Below, piece by piece: positions 18,684 through 27,775 of a stretch of DNA of 64,000 nt. A model generated the notes under the pieces. It was not told the origin of the DNA. It was given only the letters and a program-made list of their open reading frames with translations, and ran no database searches. Position 1 is the first letter of the stretch. Every line of letters starts with the position of its first letter. The stretch lies in NCBI GenBank assembly GCA_016794925.1, contig JAEUIW010000001.1:62001-126000 (forward strand), written 5' to 3'. The position numbers were made by a program, and so were the translations under genes. This stretch comes from Phycisphaerae bacterium. Its GTDB lineage: Bacteria; Planctomycetota; Phycisphaerae; Phycisphaerales; UBA1924.

Positions 18684-18846
18684 GACGAACTCCTTCGAGC
18701 GATCGCGAAACGAACGTGGGACGCGTCGCGTCACACGATCATGCGCTCAATCCGTCTCGGAGCAAGCGGGTACTTCCAAAGACGGTCGTCGGGCGTGGGA
18801 AGCGTCCCTTCAGATGGGGAGCGGGGCGCTTTCGATCGGTTCCTGT

Positions 18847-18852
18847 TACACT
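18847..18852 (+). promoter_or_regulatory. -10 box of a predicted leaderless transcript
   Basis: TACACT ends 10 nt before the ATG at 18863 of the STAS gene. Confidence 0.5.
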
Positions 18853-18862
18853 CCCTGCACAC

Positions 18863-19234
18863 ATGCCGACCGACTGGTCCGACAACGTGGTGATCGGTGA
18901 ACTCGGAGACGAGCCTCTGCTCGGCGAGGAGTTGGCCTCCATCTTTCAGCGTCTCAAGTCCGTGCAAGGCGGGGGGGCTCCGGCTCCGCACGTGGTGCTC
19001 AATTTCTCATCCGTCACGTACCTCAATTCCTCGCATCTCGCGCAGCTGCTGCGTCTGAACCGGCTGGCTCAGGAGCGCGGCCGCCTGCTCATGCTCTGCG
19101 CCCTTGCCGACACGATCTGGTCCGTGATGCTGATGACGGGGCTGGACCGCGTGTTCCGCGTCGCGCCGGACATGATGACCGCATTGGCGTCCGTTCAGCT
19201 CGCTGATGAGAAGCGGTCCGCCGCCGACGCGTAA
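18863..19234 (+). CDS. STAS-domain protein (anti-sigma factor antagonist type)
   Basis: A 123-residue single STAS domain: VVLNFSSVTYLNSSHLAQLLRLNRLAQERGRLLMLCAL matches the SpoIIAA-type core in which a Ser at the helix tip (here LNSSHL) is phosphorylated by an anti-sigma kinase. The following DTIWSVMLMTGLDRVFRVAPD is also typical. It probably takes part in a partner switch, with the SpoIIE-type phosphatase at 49.5 kb as a possible remote partner; no cognate kinase is adjacent. The start at 18863 rather than the earlier in-frame ATG fits the promoter position and the domain boundary. Confidence 0.78.
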   Translation: MPTDWSDNVVIGELGDEPLLGEELASIFQRLKSVQGGGAPAPHVVLNFSSVTYLNSSHLAQLLRLNRLAQERGRLLMLCALADTIWSVMLMTGLDRVFRVAPDMMTALASVQLADEKRSAADA

Positions 19235-19241
19235 GACCGGG

Positions 19242-20138
19242 TCAGCCCTCGCGCAAGCGCGGCGGAGCGGCCCAGTTCATTTTTTGAATCAGAGTGGCCC
19301 AGTAGTTTGAGCGGGGGTTCTTGACCAAGCTCACGCTCGTTTCGTTCTCGCGGAGCACGACCCGCTGGCCGCGCCGCAATCGGGTATGCACCTGGCCGTC
19401 GAGGACCAGCGTGGTTCCCCCGGCCGCGCCGGCGCGTGGATCTTCATTCACGCGTGTCATGGCGATCTCGATCGTGCTCGATCCGGACACCACCACGGGC
19501 CGGAATGACAGCGAGTGCGCGGCGATGGGAGTGATCGTGAACGCGGACAGGTCCGGCGACAGGATCGGTCCGCCGCTCGACAGGTTGTACGCCGTGGAGC
19601 CGATCGGCGTGGAGACGATCAGCCCGTCCCCCGAAACCGTCGGCCCCTCGACGCCGTCGATGCTCAGGCGCATGACGATCATGCGGAACGGGGGGCCAGC
19701 CGTAATGACGCAGTCGTTGAGTGCCACGCCGCGGAACACCGCGGCATCGCGGTCCTCCGGTCCCGGGAACACCGCCGCGTGCAGGAGCCGCCTCTGGGTG
19801 AGCGAAAGCGGGCGCCGGGCATCGAAGAGATCACGTGCCTGTTCGCGCAGAGCCGTGAGATCGAACTCGGCCATGAACCCGAGTTTTCCGAGGTTCACTC
19901 CCAGGAGCGGGAGCCGTAGGTCCAGACATCTGCGAGCTTGAGACAGGATCGTGCCGTCCCCCCCGAGCACCACCACGAGGTCCGCACCGCGCGGATCGGT
20001 GATCGGGGCGTCCCCGGTCGTGTCCAACTCCGCCGCGACACGAGCGCCGGCCCCGGTCATCAGCGACCGAACCTCCGCGAGCGAGCCCACGGCGTCCGGC
20101 TTGGATCGGTTTACCAGGAGGAGCACTGTGCGCGACAT
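19242..20138 (-). CDS. nadK: NAD kinase
   Basis: Phosphorylates NAD to NADP. The 298-residue protein has the NAD/diacylglycerol kinase fingerprint: GGDGT at 59-63, GVNLGKLGF, the ALND pair, and DGLIVSTPIGSTAYNLSSGGPIL with the conserved TAYNLS. It is the last gene of the ispA-dxs-nadK run, 65 nt after dxs, and has GGAG about ten bases before its ATG. NADPH supply for isoprenoid reduction is a plausible reason for the neighbourhood, though this is inference. Confidence 0.93.
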   Translation of the reverse strand: MSRTVLLLVNRSKPDAVGSLAEVRSLMTGAGARVAAELDTTGDAPITDPRGADLVVVLGGDGTILSQARRCLDLRLPLLGVNLGKLGFMAEFDLTALREQARDLFDARRPLSLTQRRLLHAAVFPGPEDRDAAVFRGVALNDCVITAGPPFRMIVMRLSIDGVEGPTVSGDGLIVSTPIGSTAYNLSSGGPILSPDLSAFTITPIAAHSLSFRPVVVSGSSTIEIAMTRVNEDPRAGAAGGTTLVLDGQVHTRLRRGQRVVLRENETSVSLVKNPRSNYWATLIQKMNWAAPPRLREG

Positions 20139-20203
20139 CCGGATCGTCGCTCCTTTCCCGTCGCGTTAAGCGCGAACGTCACTCGCGCGGCGGGTCGTCC
20201 GAA

Positions 20204-22183
20204 CTACCCCCGGATGACGGGCGATCCGTTCACGATTCGCACGACAGGGTCGGCGTTTCGGTCGGACCCGCGGTCCGCGGCGGCGCGAACCGCGCGGGCG
20301 ATGGCGGGACCGTCGATTCCCGCTTCGGTCATCTGATTGGCGCGTGAGTCCTGGTAGATCCAGCTGTCCGGGAGCCCAAGACGCGTGACCGCGCTGGCGT
20401 CGAGACCTTGCTCCTGCGCGGTTTCCAGCACGGCGCTGCCGAACCCGCCGATCACGGAATGATCTTCGACGGTCACGATGGGGATCCCGCGCTCCAGCAG
20501 AGCGCGAACGAGCCCCGCGTCAACCGGCTTGGCGAAGCGGGCGTCGTAGACCGCGACGCGGCACTCGGCCTTCAGTTCGTCCGACACGCGCAGCGCATCG
20601 ATGGCCGGCGTACCGAACGCGAGCACGGCGACGTCGGGATCGGCGCCCGCTCGATCCAGCCACGGCGTGAGGCAGCGGGCGCGACCGAGTTCGAACGCCG
20701 GACAGGACTGGCCCACGAGCCGGTCCGAGACCGTGTCGCGCGGGTAGCGGACACTCGAAAGGCCGGTGTCATAGCCCCGCATGAACTCGATCGCGGCCCG
20801 CAGGCTCGGCTCGTCGATCGCGGCCATGATCGCGGCGCCGGGCAAGGTCCGGAGCAGGGCGACATCGCAGAATCCGTGGTGCACCGCCCCGTCTCCGCCA
20901 ACCAGTCCGGCGCGGTCCAGCAGCAGCCGCACGGGCAGGCCCTGGAGTGAAACTTCCTGAAACGCCTGATCGAAGGCCCGTTGCAAGAACGTGCAGTAGA
21001 CCGCGAAGAAGGGCTTCCAGCCGGTCTTGGCCAGGCCGGCCATCATGTCCATCGCGTGGCTCTCGCAGATGCCAGTGTCCCATACGCGCTCCGGGAACAG
21101 CGGCATGACCTTCGAGATGCCGGTTCCGTCGGGCATCGCCGCGGTGCAGGCCACAACCCGTTCGTCCCGCGCCATCAGATCGGCCATCGCCTCGCCGACG
21201 GCGGCCGTGAAGCTCCGGCCGTCCTTCTTGATCTCGACGCGGCAGCCGTTCACGTTGAACGCGGCGGGGGAGTGGAACTTCTCGGCATCCCCTTCCGCGA
21301 ATTGGTACCCCTTGCCCTTGACGGTCTTGACGTGCAGCACCATCGGCCGCTCGAAGTTGCGGGCTTCCTCCATGAAAGAAATCAACGCGCCGAGATCGTG
21401 GCCGTCCACGGGCCCGACCGTGACCAGCCCGAAGTGCTCGAACCACGCATCTTCGGCGATGGCCGCTTTCATGGCCTCCGACGCCTTGTGGTATGCTTCG
21501 GCCGCGAGATGGCCGCCGGGCACGTGGCTGAGCAGGCTCTTGGCCGTCGCCTTGAAATCGCTGTAGGTCTGCGAGAGCCGCAGGTGATCGAAATAATGCG
21601 CGACCGCGCCCTGGGGCTTGCTGATCGACATTCCGTTGTCGTTGAGCACGACCAGGAACTGTCGTCGGAGTGTGCCGGCGTTATTGAGCCCTTCCATCGC
21701 CACGCCGTTCACGATCGAGGCATCGCCGATGATCGACACGACCCGTCTGCCGCTCGGGTTGGTGACGGGGTCGAACGCTTCCTTGTTCAGGGAATCACCC
21801 CGCGCCATCCCCACCGCGGTGCTGATGCCGGTTCCGGCGTGACCCACGCTGAACAGGTCGAACGGGCTCTCGCGTGGTTCGGGAAAACCGGCCATTCCGG
21901 TCCGCGTCCGCAGGTTCCCCAGCAGCGGGAGCCTTCCGGTGAGTAACTTGTGCGGGTAGCACTGATGCCCCACGTCGAACAGCAAGCGATCGCTCGAAAA
22001 ATCGAAGACGTAGTGCAGCGCGATGGTTAGTTCGACCACCCCTAGATTGGGTGCGAGATGCCCGCCCGTTCGCGAAACCTGCGCGATGATGGCCTCTCGC
22101 ACCTCCGAGGCCAGCGTCTTGAGTTGTTCAATGGAGAGACGCCGCAGGTCTGCGGGTGACTTGATGATGGGGAGAATCGTCAT
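20204..22183 (-). CDS. dxs: 1-deoxy-D-xylulose-5-phosphate synthase
   Basis: First enzyme of the MEP isoprenoid pathway, condensing pyruvate and glyceraldehyde 3-phosphate with TPP. The 659 residues show LAPNLGVVELTIALHYVF, the TPP motif beginning GDASIVNGVAMEGLNNAG (family GDG variant), catalytic Glu in ICESHAMDMMAGLAKTGWKP, and LLLDRAGLVGGDGAVHHGFCDVALLR in the pyrimidine domain. The C-terminal transketolase domain ends normally. It follows ispA by about 105 nt; a TACAAT box at 22217-22222 could give it a separate transcript with a leader of about 30 nt. Confidence 0.92.
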   Translation of the reverse strand: MTILPIIKSPADLRRLSIEQLKTLASEVREAIIAQVSRTGGHLAPNLGVVELTIALHYVFDFSSDRLLFDVGHQCYPHKLLTGRLPLLGNLRTRTGMAGFPEPRESPFDLFSVGHAGTGISTAVGMARGDSLNKEAFDPVTNPSGRRVVSIIGDASIVNGVAMEGLNNAGTLRRQFLVVLNDNGMSISKPQGAVAHYFDHLRLSQTYSDFKATAKSLLSHVPGGHLAAEAYHKASEAMKAAIAEDAWFEHFGLVTVGPVDGHDLGALISFMEEARNFERPMVLHVKTVKGKGYQFAEGDAEKFHSPAAFNVNGCRVEIKKDGRSFTAAVGEAMADLMARDERVVACTAAMPDGTGISKVMPLFPERVWDTGICESHAMDMMAGLAKTGWKPFFAVYCTFLQRAFDQAFQEVSLQGLPVRLLLDRAGLVGGDGAVHHGFCDVALLRTLPGAAIMAAIDEPSLRAAIEFMRGYDTGLSSVRYPRDTVSDRLVGQSCPAFELGRARCLTPWLDRAGADPDVAVLAFGTPAIDALRVSDELKAECRVAVYDARFAKPVDAGLVRALLERGIPIVTVEDHSVIGGFGSAVLETAQEQGLDASAVTRLGLPDSWIYQDSRANQMTEAGIDGPAIARAVRAAADRGSDRNADPVVRIVNGSPVIRG

Positions 22184-22216
22184 GGCCGCGAGGATTCCGT
22201 CTGGGTTTGGGCGGCC

Positions 22217-22222
22217 ATTGTA
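22217..22222 (-). promoter_or_regulatory. Possible dxs -10 box
   Basis: TACAAT on the minus strand, 33 nt before the dxs start. The -35 region is not convincing. Confidence 0.35.
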
Positions 22223-22288
22223 GGGATTCCCAACTGGTGTTGGACGCCGCGGGTCCTTGCCGTGCTCCGTCCGTTCGATAGGTTCCGC

Positions 22289-23281
22289 CTAGTGGTCCCG
22301 CACGGCAAGGTACGAACAGAGCCGCCGTAGTGGTTCGGCAGCCGGTCCCAATGATGCGAGCGCGGCCATGCCGCGCTCGCGGAGGTGCTCCACCAAGGAC
22401 CGGGAACGATCCAGCCCCACGACGGTGGGATAGGTCAGCTTGCCCGCGGCGGCGTCCTTATTGGCCCGCTTGCCGATCCGTTCTTCGCTCTGCGTGACGT
22501 CCAGAATGTCGTCCACCACCTGGAACATCAGGCCGACCGCTTCGGCGTATTCGGTGAGCTGATCCAGCGCGTCCCAGCGCGCGCCGGGGTTCAGATCCAA
22601 CGCCGCCATGACCCCCATTCTGCAGGCGGCGCGGATCAGCGCGCCGGTCTTGTGGCGATGGATCAGCTCCAGCCGTTCGAGATCGCTCAGCGGCCGCAGG
22701 TCCGGGCTCCCGAGCGTGTCGAACACCTGCCCGGCGATCATGGCGTTGTTGGCCCGGGCCAGCTCGCGCGTCAGGTCGGTCGCCAGCGCGGCGGAGCGCG
22801 ATCGTTCCGCGATGACCTGGAACGCCAGGCCGAGCAGCGCGTCTCCGGCCAGAATCGCCATGGCCTCCCCGGCGTGAACGTGCAGCGTGGGTCTGCCCCG
22901 ACGCAGGTCGTCGTCGTCCATCGCGGGCAAGTCGTCGTGCACGAGCGAGAACGCGTGCACCATCTCGACCGCCGTGGCCGCCGGCAAGGACGCCTCCGGG
23001 TCGGCGCCGGCCGCGGCGCAGCAGTGCCACGCCAAGAGTGGTCGCATGCGCTTCCCCGGCCCCAGCAGTGCGTACCGCACCGCGGCGATGAGGCCGCCAC
23101 CGATCGGCAGGCCCGAAACGTACGCGTCCATCCACTGATCGATGCGCGGGGTTGGCGCGATCACGTCGGCGGGAGGTTCGGCCCTGGGCTCGACTCGGAC
23201 CGGCTTCTCGGGCGGTGGGGACACCAGCGTTCCTCCGCGGCCGTGCTGGGAAAACCCGGGATGGGATGGCGTGCGGCTCAC
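22289..23281 (-). CDS. ispA: Polyprenyl (farnesyl/geranylgeranyl) diphosphate synthase
   Basis: Chain-elongating prenyltransferase. Of its 330 residues the first 40 are a Pro-rich extension; the rest is the all-helical prenyl synthase fold with LLGPGKRMRPLLAW, the first Asp-rich motif in HDDLPAMDDDDLRRG, GQVFDTLG, and the second motif FQVVDDILDVT. The two residues inserted in the first motif (DDxxxxD) and absence of bulky residues just upstream fit the short-chain C15/C20 type. GTG start. It sits 24 nt after the EIIA gene and upstream of dxs, so the isoprenoid genes are grouped. Confidence 0.88.
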   Translation of the reverse strand: MSRTPSHPGFSQHGRGGTLVSPPPEKPVRVEPRAEPPADVIAPTPRIDQWMDAYVSGLPIGGGLIAAVRYALLGPGKRMRPLLAWHCCAAAGADPEASLPAATAVEMVHAFSLVHDDLPAMDDDDLRRGRPTLHVHAGEAMAILAGDALLGLAFQVIAERSRSAALATDLTRELARANNAMIAGQVFDTLGSPDLRPLSDLERLELIHRHKTGALIRAACRMGVMAALDLNPGARWDALDQLTEYAEAVGLMFQVVDDILDVTQSEERIGKRANKDAAAGKLTYPTVVGLDRSRSLVEHLRERGMAALASLGPAAEPLRRLCSYLAVRDH

Positions 23282-23305
23282 GTCGTGAAAGGCGGCGCCC
23301 GCGCC

Positions 23306-23767
23306 TCAGCCTTGCGCCTCCTGCGCCTGGAGCAACTGATAGACCTCGTCGGCGGTTCCCGCCGCGTAAATGCGTTCGCGGAATTCTTCCAGCGTCATCA
23401 GCCGGCTGACGCGGGCGAGGGCCTGGATGTGATCGCTGGTCCGATCGGGCGGGCTGGCCAGCAGGATGATGAGCCGGACAGGCTTGCCATCGATGGCGCC
23501 GAATTCCATGGGCTTGGCCGGCTTGCCGATCGCGATCGCGAGCGACGCCAGACCGGAGCACTTGCCGTGCGGGATCGCGAGACCGTGGCCGATGCCGGTC
23601 GTTCGTGTCTGCTCACGCGCCCAAACCGCTTCCTTGAGCGCCGGGGCGTCCTTCACACGACCGGCCCGGGCCAGCACATCGACCAGCTCATCGATCGCCG
23701 GCCGCTTCTGATCCGACACCAGCGGAGACTTGATGCAGTCCGGACTGAGAATGTCCAACAGGTTCAT
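23306..23767 (-). CDS. PTS EIIA (fructose/nitrogen-type, PtsN-like) protein
   Basis: A 153-residue EIIA domain of the mannitol/fructose family. The active-site His67 lies in IGHGLAIPHGK, followed by VRLIILLASPPDRTSDHIQALARVSRLM. With no EIIB or EIIC nearby, it is likelier to be a regulatory PtsN-like protein than part of a sugar transporter. The ATG at 23767 is the only start that begins at the domain (MNLLDILSPDCI). TACACT about 55 nt upstream may be its promoter. It is probably co-transcribed with ispA. Confidence 0.85.
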   Translation of the reverse strand: MNLLDILSPDCIKSPLVSDQKRPAIDELVDVLARAGRVKDAPALKEAVWAREQTRTTGIGHGLAIPHGKCSGLASLAIAIGKPAKPMEFGAIDGKPVRLIILLASPPDRTSDHIQALARVSRLMTLEEFRERIYAAGTADEVYQLLQAQEAQG

Positions 23768-23871
23768 TCGCCGCCCTCGGATCCCCAGTCCATCCACGTG
23801 TCCGGGAATGGGGTCGAGGAGTGTACACGCTCTCTCACGACGGGTCGAAGCGGCGCGTCGCACCGCGTTGG

Positions 23872-25305
23872 TCACGAAGAAGGCGTGAGCAGGGCCGAGA
23901 ATGCTCCGTCCGAGTACGCCCGGGCCTCTCCACCGGGCGCGCCCGACGGCCACGCGCGCCGAAGCCGCTCGACCCGCAGGCCGAGCCGCGACGCCGCCCA
24001 CGCCGCCTGGTGCTCGTTCTCGGCGGCCTCGAGCGAACAGGTCGAGTACAACACGCCCGCCTTGGGATCGCCCCGGTCTAGCAATTCCGCGCCACGTTCC
24101 AGGATGCTCCGTTGCAGCGTGACCAGCGATTCGAGCGACGCCGGCCTGAACCGGGTTCGCGCCTCGGGCCGACGGGCCAGCACCCCGGTGTTGGAGCAGG
24201 GCACGTCCAGGAGCACCAGCGAGGCTTGCCCCCGGCGGGCGGTCATCACCGCTTCCGGGGCATCCACCCTGACCCGCGCATGCCCTTCGAACGTGCGCGC
24301 GAGCGTTGTCCGGCGCCGGGGGTCGGTGTCGGTCGCGACGATGGTTGCGCTGGGGAAGATGGCGGCGAGTTGCCGGGTCTTCGTCCCCTGCCCGGCGCAG
24401 AGGTCCACGATCAGGCGCGGTCGCAGGTCCGCCGCGCTCTCCACGGCGCCCGCCGAGGCGTCGTCCTGCACCCACAGATCCCCGCGCGAGCCCAGCAGCG
24501 TGGCGAGCTCCGCGTGCGTGCCCGCGAACACGGCTCGTCCCGTGCGGTCATGCACGCGCACCGTGGGGATGGCATCGAGCGGCGCGCACGCGTGCGCCAC
24601 GTTCAGGATGATGGGGGGCCGACCGAGCGCGTGCAGGCACAACGCGCGGGCCCGGTCCCATCCCCATGCGGATGCCCAGCGCTCGACGAGCCAACGCGAA
24701 TGCCCCGTCGCGAGCGCCAGTCGTTCGTGCTCGTCCTCCGGGAGCTCCGGCTCGCGCAGGACGAGCGAGCCGCCCCCGCTCAGCGGCAGCTCGTTCCGTC
24801 CCCCCTCATAGGTCGCGCGTTTCGAAGCAGGCTCGTCGGTACGAAGGCGCGCGATCTTCCGCAGCACCGCGTTCGCCACGCCCCCGGCGCCGGGGCGCAC
24901 CGCGACCTTGACCCATGAGACGGCGTGATCGATCGCCGCGTACGGCGGAACCCGGTCCAGCAACAGCACCTGCGCCGCGCCCCCGAGCAGGGCGCCGCGC
25001 AGCCCCGGATCGAGGATCGACCAGGGTTTGGTGAGCCTGCGCGAGAGCAGATGCACCAGCAGGGGCCAGTGGCGCACCGCGGCGTCGTAGATCGCGTGCG
25101 CGAACGCCGCGTCCCGGGGCGCCAGCCCCGACAGATCCGGCCCGATCGCATCCAGGTCCGGCTCCTGCTGGGCTTGTCTTGCCAGGGCGGCCAGGGCACG
25201 CGGACGCGCCGGATCCGGCGTGCTGGCGTCGCCTCCCCGCGCGCGATTGGTCGGCAATTCACGCCGTGGCCGAAGCGGCGGGTTCGATCGGGCCGGTGGG
25301 TGCAT
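23872..25305 (-). CDS. rsmB: 16S rRNA m5C967-type methyltransferase (RsmB/Sun family)
   Basis: A 477-residue SAM-dependent RNA cytosine-5 methyltransferase. Residues about 40-180 form a NusB-like RNA-binding domain (GLAPRDAAFAHAIYDAAVRHWPLL, GGVANAVLRKIARL). The C-terminal Rossmann domain has VQDDASAGAV, LIVDLCAGQGTKTRQLAA, then ASLVLLDVPCSNTGVLARRPE with the PCSNTG catalytic block and VLYSTCSLEAAENE with the nucleophile Cys in STCS. The ATG at 25305 lies 5 nt after a minus-strand TACAGT. The gene is divergent from the sensor kinase. Confidence 0.9.
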   Translation of the reverse strand: MHPPARSNPPLRPRRELPTNRARGGDASTPDPARPRALAALARQAQQEPDLDAIGPDLSGLAPRDAAFAHAIYDAAVRHWPLLVHLLSRRLTKPWSILDPGLRGALLGGAAQVLLLDRVPPYAAIDHAVSWVKVAVRPGAGGVANAVLRKIARLRTDEPASKRATYEGGRNELPLSGGGSLVLREPELPEDEHERLALATGHSRWLVERWASAWGWDRARALCLHALGRPPIILNVAHACAPLDAIPTVRVHDRTGRAVFAGTHAELATLLGSRGDLWVQDDASAGAVESAADLRPRLIVDLCAGQGTKTRQLAAIFPSATIVATDTDPRRRTTLARTFEGHARVRVDAPEAVMTARRGQASLVLLDVPCSNTGVLARRPEARTRFRPASLESLVTLQRSILERGAELLDRGDPKAGVLYSTCSLEAAENEHQAAWAASRLGLRVERLRRAWPSGAPGGEARAYSDGAFSALLTPSS

Positions 25306-25365
25306 GACCGACTGTAGCGACCCGATCGCTCGCCCCCGCTGAGCCCGTGCGGGTAGCCTTCCCCG
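25306..25365. promoter_or_regulatory. Divergent leaderless promoters of rsmB and the histidine kinase
   Basis: Only 60 bp separate the two start codons. TACAGT on the minus strand (25311-25316) ends 5 nt before the rsmB ATG, and TAGCCT on the plus strand (25354-25359) ends 6 nt before the kinase ATG. The upstream regions of the two promoters must overlap. Confidence 0.5.
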
Positions 25366-27054
25366 ATGCAGCAGGGCGCGCCGGAGAAGATCCTGGTCAG
25401 GTTGCAGGCGGGGGAGGCGCCCGTCACCGTGGTGCGGACGCGGCGGCGGCGCGTGCCGGGCGGGCGTCTGCTGGCGGGCATGCGGATCCGCAAGAAGCTG
25501 ATCGTGCTCCACACGGCCTTCTCCCTCGCGCTGGTGCTGCTGCTGACGCTCGCCCTTCGGCCCACCATCGCCGCCGTGGTGGAGGAGGCGCAGCGCGACG
25601 AGGCCCGCCTGGCGCTGGCGATGATCACGGACCGTCTCGCGCTCGGGTCTCACGGGTCGCCCTCCAATCCGGATGCGCTCGCACGCGCGCTCCGCGACGT
25701 CGCGGACACGCTGCCCGAGTCGATCACTGTCCGGTCCGGCACCGCGGCGGAGCTCGCCATCGACCCCGCCGATGCGATCGTCGCCGCCGACGAGCCCGGA
25801 CGTCCCCTGCCGATGTCCGCGGGCAGGTCGCGTGGCGGGGCGCTCCTGCTCGACCGTGGCTCGGGCGTCTATGTCGCCGCGTCCGCCGCGCTCCCGGCGG
25901 TGCGGTCGCTGGTCGTTCGGCTCTACGTGGTGATGCTGCTGGCCGTGCTCGCGGCGTACGCGCTCATCGCCTTCGCGATCGAGACCCTCATTCTCCCGCA
26001 GAACGTCTACGAGCCCATCCGCCGCATCCTGCGCGCCGACGCCGCGATCCGCGATGGACGGCGCGCCGACGAGATCATCCCCGCCGAGCACATCCCTGCG
26101 GACGAACTCGGCGAGATCATGCGTTCCCGGAACGAGTCGATCCTCGCCCTGCGCCTGCACGAGCGTGAGCTGGCACGCGCCAACCGCGACCTCGAGTCCA
26201 TCACCACCGACCTCAAACGCAAGAACCACCTGCTCGAGACCACGCGCCGGAACCTCGCGGACGCCGACCGTCTCGCCAGCCTCGGCACCATGTCCGCGGG
26301 GCTCGCGCACGAGATGAACTCTCCCCTCGCCGTGCTCAAGGGGCTGACCGAGCGGCTCCGATCCGACCCGGCGTCGCTGAGCGGGGACGAGGCCGCTCTG
26401 ATGGGGCGCGTCGTGGGAAGGCTGGAGCGTCTCAGCGACAGCCTGCTCGATTTCGCGCGCGTCCGGCCGCCGACGACCCGCCCCTCGAGCGCCGCCGTGA
26501 TGATCGAGGAGGCGTGGACGCTCGTCCGCCTTGACCGCTCGTCGGGTCGCGTGGACTTTCGCGCCGAGGTTCCCCCGACGCTCGTGGTGGAGTGCGATCC
26601 CGATCGGGTGGTCCAGGTGCTGGTCAACCTGCTCCGCAACGCGGTGGACGCCATGGACGCGCGGCCCCCGGGCCCCGGCCCGCAGGCCGTGGCCCACATC
26701 CTGGTTCGCGCCCACGCCGAGCAGCGCGAGTCCCGAGAGTGGGTCGTCATCACGATCGAGGACTCCGGCCCGGGCATCGACCCCGACGTGCTCAAGCGTC
26801 TCTTCGAGCCCTTCGTCAGCACCCGGTTGGATTCCCACGGCACGGGCCTTGGTCTGGCCGTTTCGGAGGGCATCGTTCGCGAGCATGGTGGGCTGCTGCT
26901 CGCGCGGAATCGCACCGACTCAACCGGCGCGGTCTTCGAGATCATCCTGCCCGCGACGGCCGATGCACCCGCGCTGCGCACCGATCCGCTCGAGCACGCC
27001 GGCGAACCGAGTCGGCCGGGCGGGGGTACCGTTGACGGCTCGCCGAGGGCCTGA
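25366..27054 (+). CDS. Membrane sensor histidine kinase
   Basis: A 562-residue two-component kinase. One helix near 48-70 (HTAFSLALVLLLTLALRPTI) and one near 186-212 (LYVVMLLAVLAAYALIAFAI) enclose a sensor loop of about 115 residues; a HAMP-like segment (YEPIRRILRADAAIRDGR) and coiled coil follow. Phospho-acceptor His315 is in AGLAHEMNSPLAVLKG, and the ATPase domain has LVNLLRNAVDAMD, EDSGPGIDP and HGTGLGLAVSEG. The C-terminus is Pro/Gly-rich. The response regulator gene follows 18 nt later, so the pair forms a two-component system. What it senses is unknown. Confidence 0.88.
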   Translation: MQQGAPEKILVRLQAGEAPVTVVRTRRRRVPGGRLLAGMRIRKKLIVLHTAFSLALVLLLTLALRPTIAAVVEEAQRDEARLALAMITDRLALGSHGSPSNPDALARALRDVADTLPESITVRSGTAAELAIDPADAIVAADEPGRPLPMSAGRSRGGALLLDRGSGVYVAASAALPAVRSLVVRLYVVMLLAVLAAYALIAFAIETLILPQNVYEPIRRILRADAAIRDGRRADEIIPAEHIPADELGEIMRSRNESILALRLHERELARANRDLESITTDLKRKNHLLETTRRNLADADRLASLGTMSAGLAHEMNSPLAVLKGLTERLRSDPASLSGDEAALMGRVVGRLERLSDSLLDFARVRPPTTRPSSAAVMIEEAWTLVRLDRSSGRVDFRAEVPPTLVVECDPDRVVQVLVNLLRNAVDAMDARPPGPGPQAVAHILVRAHAEQRESREWVVITIEDSGPGIDPDVLKRLFEPFVSTRLDSHGTGLGLAVSEGIVREHGGLLLARNRTDSTGAVFEIILPATADAPALRTDPLEHAGEPSRPGGGTVDGSPRA

Positions 27055-27072
27055 CCACGCACGACGCCGGAG

Positions 27073-27720
27073 ATGAACATGACCTTCGCCGATGGTTCCG
27101 CCGCGCCCCCCGGGCCGCTCCCGCCGCTCTCGATCATCGCGGTCGATGACGACGCGGATTTTCGTCAGTACATCCGGTCCGTTCTGGAGCAGCAGGGGCA
27201 CGACGTGCGGGCCGCCGCGACCCCGGAGGAGTTCTTCGCCGGTGTGGAGAGCCGACTCCCCGACGTGGTGCTGCTCGACATGAAGATGGGCCGCCACTCC
27301 GGTGAGCAGGTCCTGGAAGAAGTTCGCAAGCGTTGGCCCAAGCTGTGCGTCATCGTCGTGACCGGTTATCCCTCCCTCGACTCGATGCGGCAGACATTCC
27401 GGCAGGCCGTCTTCGACTATCTCGCCAAGCCCTTCTCGATCGAGGACCTCAACAAGTCGCTGGCTCAGGCCGTTGCCGAGTTCGGGCTTGGCCAACGCCC
27501 GCAGGACCGGCTTCGCGCCGAGCTCGGCCGCCAGATTCGGGTGGCCCGGACCGCGAAGGGTTGGACGCTCAGGGACCTATCCGAGGCCAGCGGCATCTCG
27601 GTCAGCCAACTCTCGTCCATCGAGCGCGGGGCCCACCTGCCGAGCATGGAGTCGCTCCTGGGTGTGGCCTCGGCGCTCGACCGGTCACCGAGCGACTGGC
27701 TGCGCGCAGCGGGGTTCTGA
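27073..27720 (+). CDS. Response regulator: receiver fused to an XRE-type helix-turn-helix
   Basis: A 215-residue regulator paired with the upstream kinase. The receiver (about 20-135) has Asp-rich IIAVDDDADF, phosphoacceptor Asp69 in VVLLDMKMG, Thr in VVTGYPS and Lys119 in YLAKPFS. Residues about 150-205 are a Cro/C1-type HTH: LGRQIRVARTAKGWTLRDLSEASGISVSQLSSIERG split over helices, then LPSMESLLGVASALD. An XRE output domain is uncommon among response regulators, which mostly carry OmpR, NarL or NtrC types. It probably binds DNA as a phosphorylation-controlled regulator. Confidence 0.86.
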   Translation: MNMTFADGSAAPPGPLPPLSIIAVDDDADFRQYIRSVLEQQGHDVRAAATPEEFFAGVESRLPDVVLLDMKMGRHSGEQVLEEVRKRWPKLCVIVVTGYPSLDSMRQTFRQAVFDYLAKPFSIEDLNKSLAQAVAEFGLGQRPQDRLRAELGRQIRVARTAKGWTLRDLSEASGISVSQLSSIERGAHLPSMESLLGVASALDRSPSDWLRAAGF

Positions 27721-27775
27721 TCCGCGCGCAGCCCACGCGGGCTACCCTTGGGCTCTGCCCGAATCTGGTGTACGC

